From Desulfomonile sp. (lineage in GTDB: Bacteria; Desulfobacterota; Desulfomonilia; Desulfomonilales; Desulfomonilaceae), in NCBI GenBank assembly GCA_020216785.1, contig JAIWNO010000298.1, forward strand, positions 1-12,972: a DNA stretch of 12,972 bases, read 5' to 3'. The first letter of the stretch is position 1; each line of letters starts with the position of its first letter. The notes under the pieces are model-generated. The model was not told the origin of the DNA and did not search any database. It saw only the letters and a program-made list of their open reading frames with translations. Below are positions 1 to 6,088 of this stretch, in pieces. The position numbers were made by a program, and so were the translations under genes.

Positions 1-192
1 GGCGCCGTTTCATTCCTGCCCAAAGAAGAACTGAACAGACTACCCGAGCTTGTGGCCGAAATCCTGAGGGAACTGGAACAGGGAAGGACTCACTGGGCCA
101 AATTGTTCGAACGATTCGGCTCCTATTTCAAAGATAAGCTTGGGGTCAGTTGGGAAGATCTGGAAAAACCGCAGTATCCGGGATATTATTGA
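1..192 (+). CDS. C-terminal fragment of a probable response-regulator receiver protein
   Basis: The reading frame is open from the first base of the window and ends with TGA at 190-192, giving the last 63 residues of a protein whose start lies outside. The fragment begins GAVSFLPKEELNRLPELV, which resembles the end of a CheY-like receiver domain: the beta5 strand with the conserved lysine (LPKEEL) followed by helix alpha5. After that comes a charged stretch rich in aromatic residues (HWAKLFERFGSYFKDKLG) ending in PQYPGYY. I have seen similar tails on single-domain response regulators of Desulfobacterota, but the phosphoacceptor aspartate is outside the window, so the call stays tentative. The gene points the same way as the transporter that follows 132 bases later. 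Nothing links it to the distant bam operon. Confidence 0.5.
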   Translation, partial: GAVSFLPKEELNRLPELVAEILRELEQGRTHWAKLFERFGSYFKDKLGVSWEDLEKPQYPGYY

Positions 193-275
193 GTGTAAAA
201 AAACGTCGGTTGCAGCATTTGCCGGGCTTTCAACAGACGCACACAAGATTGAGCCGAAAAAGCATATTCCCCTCT

Positions 276-301
276 GAGAGATAGTTTGCTATCACTCTTT
301 T
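276..301 (+). terminator. Hairpin with T-tail between the receiver gene and the transporter gene
   Basis: GAGAGATAG (276-284) pairs with CTATCACTC (289-297) around a TTTG loop, with one A-A mismatch, and is followed directly by TTTT (298-301). The shape suits an intrinsic terminator for the upstream gene. However, the transporter's ribosome binding site begins only 12 bases later, leaving no room for a promoter in between. It may instead be a leader or attenuator hairpin of the transporter mRNA. I saw no convincing promoter in 193-275. Confidence 0.4.
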
Positions 302-324
302 AGCGATGATAGAAGGAGTATCTT

Positions 325-2991
325 TTGAAGCATCTCTTGGAGAAGTATCTGAAGGTCTACGGGCACGAATTCTCTCGTTTTGTCTGGCTCGCTGTCATTT
401 TTTTCGCAGTCTTCTTCGTCACGGCCATATTCCGAAACTATGTGGACACGGCCTTTCTAAAGCGGTACGGACCGGACTACATCCCGTGGATGCTTGTTAT
501 AAGCGCACTGTTGACCATGGTCGTACTGGCGTACGCGGATCGGCTGGCACGGCGGTCTTCGGATTCGTATCTGATGATCCTCGTCTTTTTCGCATACGCG
601 GCAGGGGCAATTCTGTGCTGGCTTATGGTCAAGGGCAAATTCACTATCGTGTATCCGGTCCTTTACCAGCTCATGGGGCTGCTGGATGCTATTCAACTCG
701 TGTATCTCTGGAACATTGCGGGCGACCTGTTTGATGCACGGCAAGGTAAAAGGATTTTTCCGTTGGTGACCGCCGCGCAGGTGCTAGGGACTACGGTGGG
801 AAGCTTTCTCACCAGACCGATCACCTACGGAATCGGCGAAGACGCCGCTCTCCTGGTTTTCTCGCTGGTCTTCCTTCTTACCGGCCTGTTCATGAGCGCT
901 ACCGCACGGGGCATAGTAGGCGAGACCAAGCCCAAGAAGGCAATTGCGTCGAAAGAGCCGGATCGGAAGCGTCTTGCAGAGGTTCCGGCCCTTATGAGGC
1001 AATACCCGATCGTGCGGTTTCTCATTATTTGCGGGCTTATTCCCAATATTCTGCTACCGATATTCTCGTACCAATTCAGCGTTATTTCCAACAGCAGCTT
1101 CGCGTCTGAGCAGAGCCTTATCACGTTTCTCAGCATATTCCGGGGATCGACGACGTTCGCGACGTTTTTGATTCTATTCTTCGTAGGGCGCCTTTACTCC
1201 ACAATGGGCCTCCCGAACGCCTCGCTGGTTCAGCCTGTAAATTTCGCCATTGTATTCGGCGCTCTCACCGCTTTCTTCAACATTTACGTGGCCGCGTACG
1301 GTCAGTTTACGTTGATCCTCATACAGAGGGCGATCGCCGGGCCGGTTAACAAAATCCTGTTCAACGTGATTCCAAAGGCGCTCGTAGCGTGGAGCCGCTC
1401 GTTCATCCGGGGGACGGTGTTAAAAATCGGTATGTTGGCCGGATCGCTCCTTATGATTATCCTTAAACCCGTGATGGATGTGCAGGACCTCGCTTACATC
1501 GCGACGGTGTTGGCCGCGTACTGGGTCTTTGAGACACTGCTTTTTCGAAAGGAATACAAGCGCATTCTCAAGCAAGTCATTGTGGTGGACAAGATCGATT
1601 ACGATCAAATTGAGGCGGTGCAGACCTTTGACGCAGGCGGTGCGCCGATAGGGCTCGAATCCGCTGCAACGGACCTGATTCCCTCCGAGAAGGTGGAAGA
1701 AGAAGCCAAGCCCGCTCGGATGCCGCCGGATATGGCCATAACGTTGCTGGGTGACCCGAATCCTTCGGTGCGGGCGGAAGCTGCTCTTGCTCTTTCCGCG
1801 AATCCGGACATGCGCGCCGCGAAAAAGCTTATCCAGTGCCTGGAAGATCTGGACGACCAAGTGCGTAATGCCGCCATGGAGGCACTGATTGCCTTTCCTG
1901 CTGAAATTGTTACGATTCTGGAGGCTTCTCTCTTGGAGGCCAGCCTGCGAGGAAAGCAGGCGATTCTCGAAGTCATACGATTGTCGCCGAAAATCAGCTA
2001 CTTTGAAATGACCCACCTTTTCGGGAGAACTGTCGAGGAGGCGTATGGGAACCTGATTGTCATTCGCCGACTTCAGGAGTTGGATGGGTACGAAAGCGTC
2101 CAGATGTTGAAACAACACCTCACGGCCCGCAATGACGAGATTCTCAGCCTCCTGTTCTATGGCCTGTGGGTGTACCATGCCGACATGCGGCTCATGTATC
2201 AATCCCTGAAATCCGAGAACGCCTCCGTGGCGATTGAGCTGGTGGAAACGTCTATCCGAGGGCAGAATCTTCCGTACCTGCTGCCCCTCATCGACGATGT
2301 GCCGTTGAGCGAAAAGATTGAAAAGGGGCGCAAGCTCTTCAACCTGGTGGTGAAGGATGATTTGGAGCGGCTGCTGGGCCTGCTGGCCCACTCGGCAGAC
2401 CGGGTCACGCGGCTGTTAGCCGTATATGTGATGGCGGATCTTCTGCCCAATCAGGCGCTAATTCCCGTGATCGAATCACGACGAGAAGACGACGACCCTC
2501 TGGTTCGTCAAGTTGCGGAATATGCTTCAGCCAGAGCAACGGGAAGGGAGGCCCCCATGCCGGAAATTATCGATATCGTCAATAAACTCAAGATGTTTTC
2601 TCTTTTTGAAGGACTGGGGATAAGGGAACTCCACGCGGTGGCCTCGATCGCAAAGCATGAATCGCTACGCGCCGGTGATGTCATCATCCGGTCGGGAGAA
2701 GACAACCCATCAATATATTTAGTGGTTTCCGGCCAGATAACGATCTACCACGATTACGATACCCCGGAACAGAAGGAAGTTAGGACGATCGAGAAAGATG
2801 GATCTCTGAACTTCGTACCAATGTTTGCTCATGTTCCTCCGGCAAATACGTCGGTTGTGACGCAGGACGCGGAGGTCCTTGTTCTGCCTCAAAGTCAGTT
2901 TCACGAAATAATGCGTGTGTATCCGCAGATTGGGCTCAACTTGTTGAAGATGGCGGCCCTGGTGTTCCGGCAGATGGGACTCAGTGCTTGA
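325..2991 (+). CDS. Npt1/Npt2-like nucleotide (ATP/ADP-type) transporter with HEAT repeats and a cNMP-binding-like domain
   Basis: This is an 888-residue inner-membrane protein. The start is taken as TTG at 325 because AAGGAG (313-318) sits six bases ahead. Residues about 18-408 hold roughly ten to twelve hydrophobic segments of an MFS-like nucleotide transporter (for example FVWLAVIFFAVFFVTAIF and YWVFETLLF), related to the NTT/Npt proteins that exchange or import nucleotides. An acidic linker (about 430-463) leads to alpha-helical HEAT-type repeats from about 470 to 740 (DPNPSVRAEAALALSAN, DLDDQVRNAAMEALIAF). A Crp-like cyclic-nucleotide-binding fold fills about 750-880 (FSLFEGLGIRELHAVAS, IYLVVSGQITIY). 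The phosphate-binding cassette is degenerate: around 826-843 the usual GE...R-x-A signature is replaced by GSLNFVPMF...PANTS, so canonical cAMP binding is doubtful. The fold combination is known in Desulfobacterota; substrate and direction cannot be read from sequence. Confidence 0.85.
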   Translation: MKHLLEKYLKVYGHEFSRFVWLAVIFFAVFFVTAIFRNYVDTAFLKRYGPDYIPWMLVISALLTMVVLAYADRLARRSSDSYLMILVFFAYAAGAILCWLMVKGKFTIVYPVLYQLMGLLDAIQLVYLWNIAGDLFDARQGKRIFPLVTAAQVLGTTVGSFLTRPITYGIGEDAALLVFSLVFLLTGLFMSATARGIVGETKPKKAIASKEPDRKRLAEVPALMRQYPIVRFLIICGLIPNILLPIFSYQFSVISNSSFASEQSLITFLSIFRGSTTFATFLILFFVGRLYSTMGLPNASLVQPVNFAIVFGALTAFFNIYVAAYGQFTLILIQRAIAGPVNKILFNVIPKALVAWSRSFIRGTVLKIGMLAGSLLMIILKPVMDVQDLAYIATVLAAYWVFETLLFRKEYKRILKQVIVVDKIDYDQIEAVQTFDAGGAPIGLESAATDLIPSEKVEEEAKPARMPPDMAITLLGDPNPSVRAEAALALSANPDMRAAKKLIQCLEDLDDQVRNAAMEALIAFPAEIVTILEASLLEASLRGKQAILEVIRLSPKISYFEMTHLFGRTVEEAYGNLIVIRRLQELDGYESVQMLKQHLTARNDEILSLLFYGLWVYHADMRLMYQSLKSENASVAIELVETSIRGQNLPYLLPLIDDVPLSEKIEKGRKLFNLVVKDDLERLLGLLAHSADRVTRLLAVYVMADLLPNQALIPVIESRREDDDPLVRQVAEYASARATGREAPMPEIIDIVNKLKMFSLFEGLGIRELHAVASIAKHESLRAGDVIIRSGEDNPSIYLVVSGQITIYHDYDTPEQKEVRTIEKDGSLNFVPMFAHVPPANTSVVTQDAEVLVLPQSQFHEIMRVYPQIGLNLLKMAALVFRQMGLSA

Positions 2992-3513
2992 TGCTCTCTC
3001 TCATGACACGGATGCTATGGCAGTGCTCCTTAAAACGCCCTAATGAATAACGGCAAAATGCCGACGCTACCGGCGTATACATGCTGTGTTGCAGCGATTC
3101 TTGTTATGCAAAGCAGCATAACCAGAAAATGGTAAGCTCCCGGCTTTGCCGGGGTGACTCGCCAAGGTTTGACCGTGTGCTGCAGTAGCGACCGGCAGTG
3201 CCAGAAATGACCAGCCCCGAATCCATGACCGGTCCGAGGAATGGCCGGGCATGCGCTCAAAACTTTGCGGGAATGCTGTCTCTGGACCAAGAGAGCGCTC
3301 AGGAGTTTCCCACGGAGCGGCATCTCCCACGAGTAAGCACACAGGCCAGAGTCAGTACGCCCGATGCGCCCTTCAGGGCGCTCTTCAACTGCCCCTTTGG
3401 GGGGCTAACAGGAATATGCCCCCAGCTTTGCCGGGGGGCATTTAACTCATGGCAGAAAGTAGCGGCACCCTATAAGATATGACTTCAGAGCAACAACCCT
3501 TGAGCCCTGGAAC
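2992..3513. other. Hairpin-rich non-coding gap between the transporter and endonuclease V genes
   Basis: I find no believable gene here; the short open frames lack ribosome binding sites and family-like sequence. What is visible is a series of perfect inverted repeats: CGGCA-AAA-TGCCG (3051-3063), GTTATGC-AAAGCA-GCATAAC (3103-3122), CCCGGC-TTT-GCCGGG (3139-3153), GCGCCC-TTCA-GGGCGC (3366-3381), a GCCCC-TTT-GGGG element (3391-3405) and ATGCCCCC...GGGGGCAT (3416-3441). The 12-mer GCTTTGCCGGGG occurs twice, at 3143-3154 and 3425-3436, each time forming one side of a hairpin. This resembles a small REP-like palindromic cluster. The hairpin nearest the endonuclease gene is followed only by TTT, so it is at best a weak terminator. 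Confidence 0.6.
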
Positions 3514-4044
3514 GTGTCACCCTATGAGCAGTCCATGATCGCAGCCTTGGATGTCCATTATGGCCCAAAAGGGGCTAGGGCCGCCGGCATTCTCTTCGAA
3601 GATTGGGACTCGGAGCAGACAACTCTGCAAGTTATGGAAATCGTTGCCGACACTGCACCGTACGAGGCCGGGAGGTTCTACAAGAGAGAACTTCCTTGTC
3701 TGCTCAAGGTCTTGACGAAGATGCCCGAGGCGTTCGATACAGTGATCGTTGACGGATACGTGTGGCTCAGCCCTGACGCGAAGCCGGGCCTCGGAGCACA
3801 CTTATTCCAGGCATTTGACGGGGAGATCTCGGTCGTGGGCGTGGCTAAGAGCCGTTTTGTCAACGCGGCACATGCCGTCCCCGTATATCGAGGGCGAAGC
3901 AGGAAGCCACTGTACGTAAGCTCAATAGGAATAGACCCGTTAGAAGCCGCGAAGCACGTCGGGCGGATGCATGGAGCCCACCGGATTCCTGCTTTACTCA
4001 AACTTGTGGACAGACTTGCCCGGGGGCATGGACTTTGCCCTTGA
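3514..4044 (+). CDS. nfi: Endonuclease V (deoxyinosine-specific), compact form
   Basis: This 176-residue protein of the endonuclease V family cleaves DNA one phosphodiester 3' of deoxyinosine to start repair of deaminated adenine. The motifs occur in order: ALDVHYG with D13, PYEAGRFYKRELPCLL with the wedge-type Y50 and catalytic E59, VDGYVWL with D80, PGLGAHL with H96, and GVAKSRF with K112. RGRSRKPLYVSSIG and MHGAHRIPALLKLVDRLAR finish the fold. D13, E59 and D80 match the metal-binding triad of characterised enzymes. It lacks about 30 N-terminal residues of the E. coli enzyme (223 residues). GTG at 3514 is the first usable start after an in-frame stop at 3460-3462; the ribosome binding site is weak and ATG at 3535 (codon 8) is an alternative. 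A TATAAG at 3471-3476 could be a -10 box but has no good -35 partner. The gene converges on the TetR gene and has no visible functional tie to the bam genes. Confidence 0.9.
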   Translation: MSPYEQSMIAALDVHYGPKGARAAGILFEDWDSEQTTLQVMEIVADTAPYEAGRFYKRELPCLLKVLTKMPEAFDTVIVDGYVWLSPDAKPGLGAHLFQAFDGEISVVGVAKSRFVNAAHAVPVYRGRSRKPLYVSSIGIDPLEAAKHVGRMHGAHRIPALLKLVDRLARGHGLCP

Positions 4045-4148
4045 ACGGTGCGGGTACCGCTCCCATCGCGGCAACGGGCCGACACGAGAATGTCTTCTGG
4101 AAAAGCTCTTTACAGATGCTCTGACCACAGTACCCCCAACCACCGACA

Positions 4149-5405
4149 TCACGCCTTTATAGCTCTGAGCAGAAGGTGGATCATTTGTTCCGTCCTGGCG
4201 ATGGTTGGCTGCTTTTTCGACAGCATCATGCGAGCGAGCGCCTCGTGCTCGAAGGCGCCCTGGACGAGATGCAAGTAATAGCTGATTTCAAAATCCTTTC
4301 GGAAATGGCCGCTCTGTTGTCCTGCTTCCACGGTAGATCTTATGAGTTGCCAAAAGTGCCGGGTGTTCCGATATTCTTGTGATTCATAGAACTTGGGATT
4401 CCTGTACAATTCCAGTATCAAGACGCGGGTCTCCCATTCTCGAATCTGAAAATCCAAAGCCCACCTTCTCAGCAAGTATAGGAGGCGTTCGTAAGGATTC
4501 AATGCCCCGGAAAAAACACGCTCCAATTCATCAGCTAATTCGATGAACCAAGTGCCCAGGACAGAAAGGAGGAGATGCTCTTTGCTCTTGAAATATTGAT
4601 AAATGGAGGCTTCTGCTATGCCTGCTTTGCCGGCTATTTCGGAGATGGTGGCGCCACCATAACCCTTTTTGCCGAAGACCTCCGAAGCGACTTTCATTAT
4701 CGTACGTCGTCTTAGCTCTCCACGGCTTGGCTCATCGCCGTTTTCATTTGTGGTCGGCTGCTCGCGCCTCCATATGGCTGCCTTTATTAACGAGCACAGA
4801 GCGTCGGCAGCCTCATTGGGATCGTAGGGATCGCCGAAAAAAAGCCACCGCAAAACAATGCTGTCAATCGCGCCAAAAATCATCTCGAGAACAAGAATAA
4901 CCTCTATCCCAGCATCAACTTCCTCGTCCCGTATCCCCTCGCGAATGGCCTCAGCGGCAAAGGCGCTGTATTTTCGGATCATTTCATATGCCGGGGATTG
5001 GTAGAAAGCAGGCAGCGTCCGGAGTTCACGCAACAAAATCGAGGTGTAATTCTTATTAACCGAGAGGTCCCGGAGCTGATGCCAAAGCAGCTTCCTGATC
5101 TTGGGCTCGGCTCCCTTCATTCCTTGAAGATGCTCGGTGATCCCTGCCAGGGTCTCCTTAAGGTGCCTTTCCGGGACGGTAACGATCAGATTTTCTTTAG
5201 TCTTGAAATATTGGAAGATGGATGCCTCATGTACTCCGGAATCATTAGATATATCAGCGATAGTCGTATCGTGAAACCCCCGGGTGGCAAAGATCCGCTC
5301 CGCGGATTCTATGATAAGTTGTCGCTTTTTATCTGCGGAAGGGCTCCTTCGTTTGGCGAAGGATGCCCTTTTGACGGCGGTTCCGGGCAATCCGGTAGAA
5401 TCCAT
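4149..5405 (-). CDS. Double TetR/AcrR-family transcriptional regulator (two repressor modules in one chain)
   Basis: This is a 418-residue protein with two full TetR modules in tandem. Module 1 has its helix-turn-helix at about residues 26-72 (TIADISNDSGVHEASIFQYFKTKENL) and an all-helical ligand domain to about 210. After the polar linker QPTTNENGDEPSRG, module 2 (229-418) starts with a second helix-turn-helix (TISEIAGKAGIAEASIYQYFKSKEHL) and its own ligand domain. The two DNA-binding helices share 16 of 30 residues, and the ligand domains share an L-EL...P-FY-S--Y---R pattern, so the protein looks like an internal duplication. ATG at 5405 is preferred because GTGGAG lies about seven bases upstream; an in-frame GTG at 5465 lacks a comparable site. 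It is divergent from bamB and is the natural candidate regulator of that operon. The resemblance to CoA-thioester-sensing TetR proteins, and hence an aromatic acyl-CoA ligand, is inference. Confidence 0.88.
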   Translation of the reverse strand: MDSTGLPGTAVKRASFAKRRSPSADKKRQLIIESAERIFATRGFHDTTIADISNDSGVHEASIFQYFKTKENLIVTVPERHLKETLAGITEHLQGMKGAEPKIRKLLWHQLRDLSVNKNYTSILLRELRTLPAFYQSPAYEMIRKYSAFAAEAIREGIRDEEVDAGIEVILVLEMIFGAIDSIVLRWLFFGDPYDPNEAADALCSLIKAAIWRREQPTTNENGDEPSRGELRRRTIMKVASEVFGKKGYGGATISEIAGKAGIAEASIYQYFKSKEHLLLSVLGTWFIELADELERVFSGALNPYERLLYLLRRWALDFQIREWETRVLILELYRNPKFYESQEYRNTRHFWQLIRSTVEAGQQSGHFRKDFEISYYLHLVQGAFEHEALARMMLSKKQPTIARTEQMIHLLLRAIKA

Positions 5406-5419
5406 ACAGAAACTCCACG

Positions 5420-5439
5420 GGCTGATACAACTATCAGCC
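5420..5439. promoter_or_regulatory. Perfect 8-bp inverted repeat in the leader of the double-TetR gene (putative operator)
   Basis: GGCTGATA (5420-5427) and TATCAGCC (5432-5439) are exact inverted copies separated by CAAC. The element lies between the predicted minus-strand promoter (5456-5484) and the ATG at 5405, a usual place for an autoregulatory TetR operator. It could equally act as an mRNA hairpin just ahead of the ribosome binding site. No second full copy was found in the bam promoter region; only the partial match TATCAGG occurs at 5532-5538. Confidence 0.5.
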
Positions 5440-5455
5440 TGCCTTAGCTTAAAAC

Positions 5456-5484
5456 CGAATATCACTCATATGAGAAAGAGTCAA
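5456..5484 (-). promoter_or_regulatory. Candidate sigma70 promoter of the double-TetR gene with an internal palindrome
   Basis: On the minus strand, TTGACT (complement of 5479-5484) forms a -35 box one base from consensus. After 17 bases comes TATTCG (complement of 5456-5461), a poor -10 box with three of six matches. The perfect palindrome CTCATATGAG (5465-5474) sits between the two boxes, where a bound repressor would compete with RNA polymerase. The strong -35, the spacing and the position 50-80 bases ahead of the start codon support the call; the weak -10 limits it. Confidence 0.45.
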
Positions 5485-5982
5485 GATTTTTTTTGCGTGA
5501 GTCGTGTGTAAGGTATCGGAGTGTAACGCTTTATCAGGGATCCCCGGTTGTTCCCAACCGGCTTGTGGAAGAATTGGCCAACTTCTAGGCAAAGGCTCAG
5601 GAGGGCTTACGGGTGCACAGCTTTATCGGAGGCTCTTGCGGCCCAAGCGCGGCAACGCGGGCACCATGTGACTCCGACGTTTCCGGGTAATGGCCCTGAA
5701 CCTGCAGTAACCGCGCCGGCGGCTTGCGGCTGCCGGATGCAAGGATAATGAAAGCAGCGTTGTCAATACTCAAGTCCAGCTTTTGGTGACGCTTCTCCGC
5801 ATTTCACGGCATCCGGCAGAACGGAGTTTCAGTCATGATTTCGGCCGTTCGGGGCGGGAGCCGGGCGACGCTGCAGATTTTGCAGCCTCGTTGCCGGCAA
5901 TCACCGGCATTCGGCTCAGAATAGGCAGGAAAGCGGCTGCTGGTCAGGATAAAATCTTTTTTGACCGGCCCGCAAAAAAGTC
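5485..5982. other. Divergent intergenic region between the double-TetR gene and bamB
   Basis: I see no supportable gene; the short open frames at 5548-5748 and 5783-5986 have no ribosome binding site or recognisable sequence. The stretch contains an eight-base A/T run near 5486, an 18-base inverted repeat (5544-5561), TTGGCCAA (5574-5581), a GC-rich structured part with CCGGC/GCCGG at 5716-5720 and 5732-5736, a hairpin TGCCGG-CAATCA-CCGGCA (5892-5909), and inverted half-sites GGTCA (5942-5946) and TGACC (5962-5966) just upstream of the bam promoter. The size is large for a simple divergent promoter and allows additional regulators or a small RNA, but none is demonstrated. Confidence 0.55.
5544..5561. 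repeat. Perfect 7-bp inverted repeat in the divergent promoter region
   Basis: CCGGTTG (5544-5550) and CAACCGG (5555-5561) are exact inverted copies around TTCC. It lies about 60 bases upstream of the double-TetR -35 box and 420 bases upstream of the bam promoter. It may be a protein-binding dyad or an RNA hairpin; there is no T-run to suggest a terminator. Confidence 0.4.
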
Positions 5983-6011
5983 TTGACAGGCCACGATATA
6001 TAAGTTAGATT
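5983..6011 (+). promoter_or_regulatory. Sigma70-type promoter of the bam operon
   Basis: A consensus -35 box TTGACA (5983-5988) is followed after exactly 17 bases by TAGATT (6006-6011), matching four of six bases of TATAAT. Transcription would start near 6018, giving a leader of about 70 bases before bamB. This is the best promoter-like sequence in the window and sits immediately ahead of the first bam gene. The expression of such an otherwise strong promoter would be expected to be set by a repressor, consistent with the dyad at 6027-6039. Confidence 0.7.
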
Positions 6012-6026
6012 CGTACTAAAGGCGTT

Positions 6027-6039
6027 ACCGAGTCTCGGT
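6027..6039. promoter_or_regulatory. Palindrome at the bam transcription start (putative TetR-type operator)
   Basis: ACCGAG (6027-6032) and CTCGGT (6034-6039) form a perfect dyad around a single T, about 10-20 bases downstream of the expected transcription start. The ACCG...CGGT outline resembles operators of TetR-family regulators of aromatic catabolism such as PaaR. A second dyad, CAAAA-CC-TTTTG, follows at 6043-6054. Assignment to the double-TetR protein rests only on proximity and placement. Confidence 0.5.
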
Positions 6040-6054
6040 CAACAAAACCTTTTG

Positions 6055-6070
6055 GGCCCGTACACGGGCC
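6055..6070 (+). promoter_or_regulatory. Leader hairpin ahead of bamB
   Basis: GGCCCG (6055-6060) pairs perfectly with CGGGCC (6065-6070) around TACA, and the stem can be extended by two G-U pairs. It ends six bases before AAGGG (6076-6080), the likely ribosome binding site of bamB. It has no T-run, so an mRNA-stabilising or translation-modulating stem is more likely than a terminator. Confidence 0.35.
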
Positions 6071-6088
6071 TGGGCAAGGGCAGGAAAG

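Noticed and set aside
1420..2391. Long minus-strand open frame of 323 residues
   Set aside because: It lies antisense to the HEAT part of the transporter gene, has no recognisable domains, and reads as a composition shadow of the + strand gene.
3198..3482. Possible small + strand gene of 94 residues in the transporter-endonuclease gap
   Set aside because: It runs through several perfect hairpins, has no ribosome binding site, and its composition is not protein-like.
4045..4148. Terminator between the converging endonuclease V and double-TetR genes
   Set aside because: Only a short GCGG/CCGC stem near 4050-4060 without a T-run is present, too weak to call.
5406..5465. GTG at 5465 as start of the double-TetR gene
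   Set aside because: It would place the start codon inside the predicted promoter and the leader dyad inside the coding region; ATG at 5405 has a better ribosome binding site.
5548..5986. Two short + strand open frames in the divergent promoter region
   Set aside because: They lack ribosome binding sites and recognisable sequence, and the second overlaps the bam -35 box.
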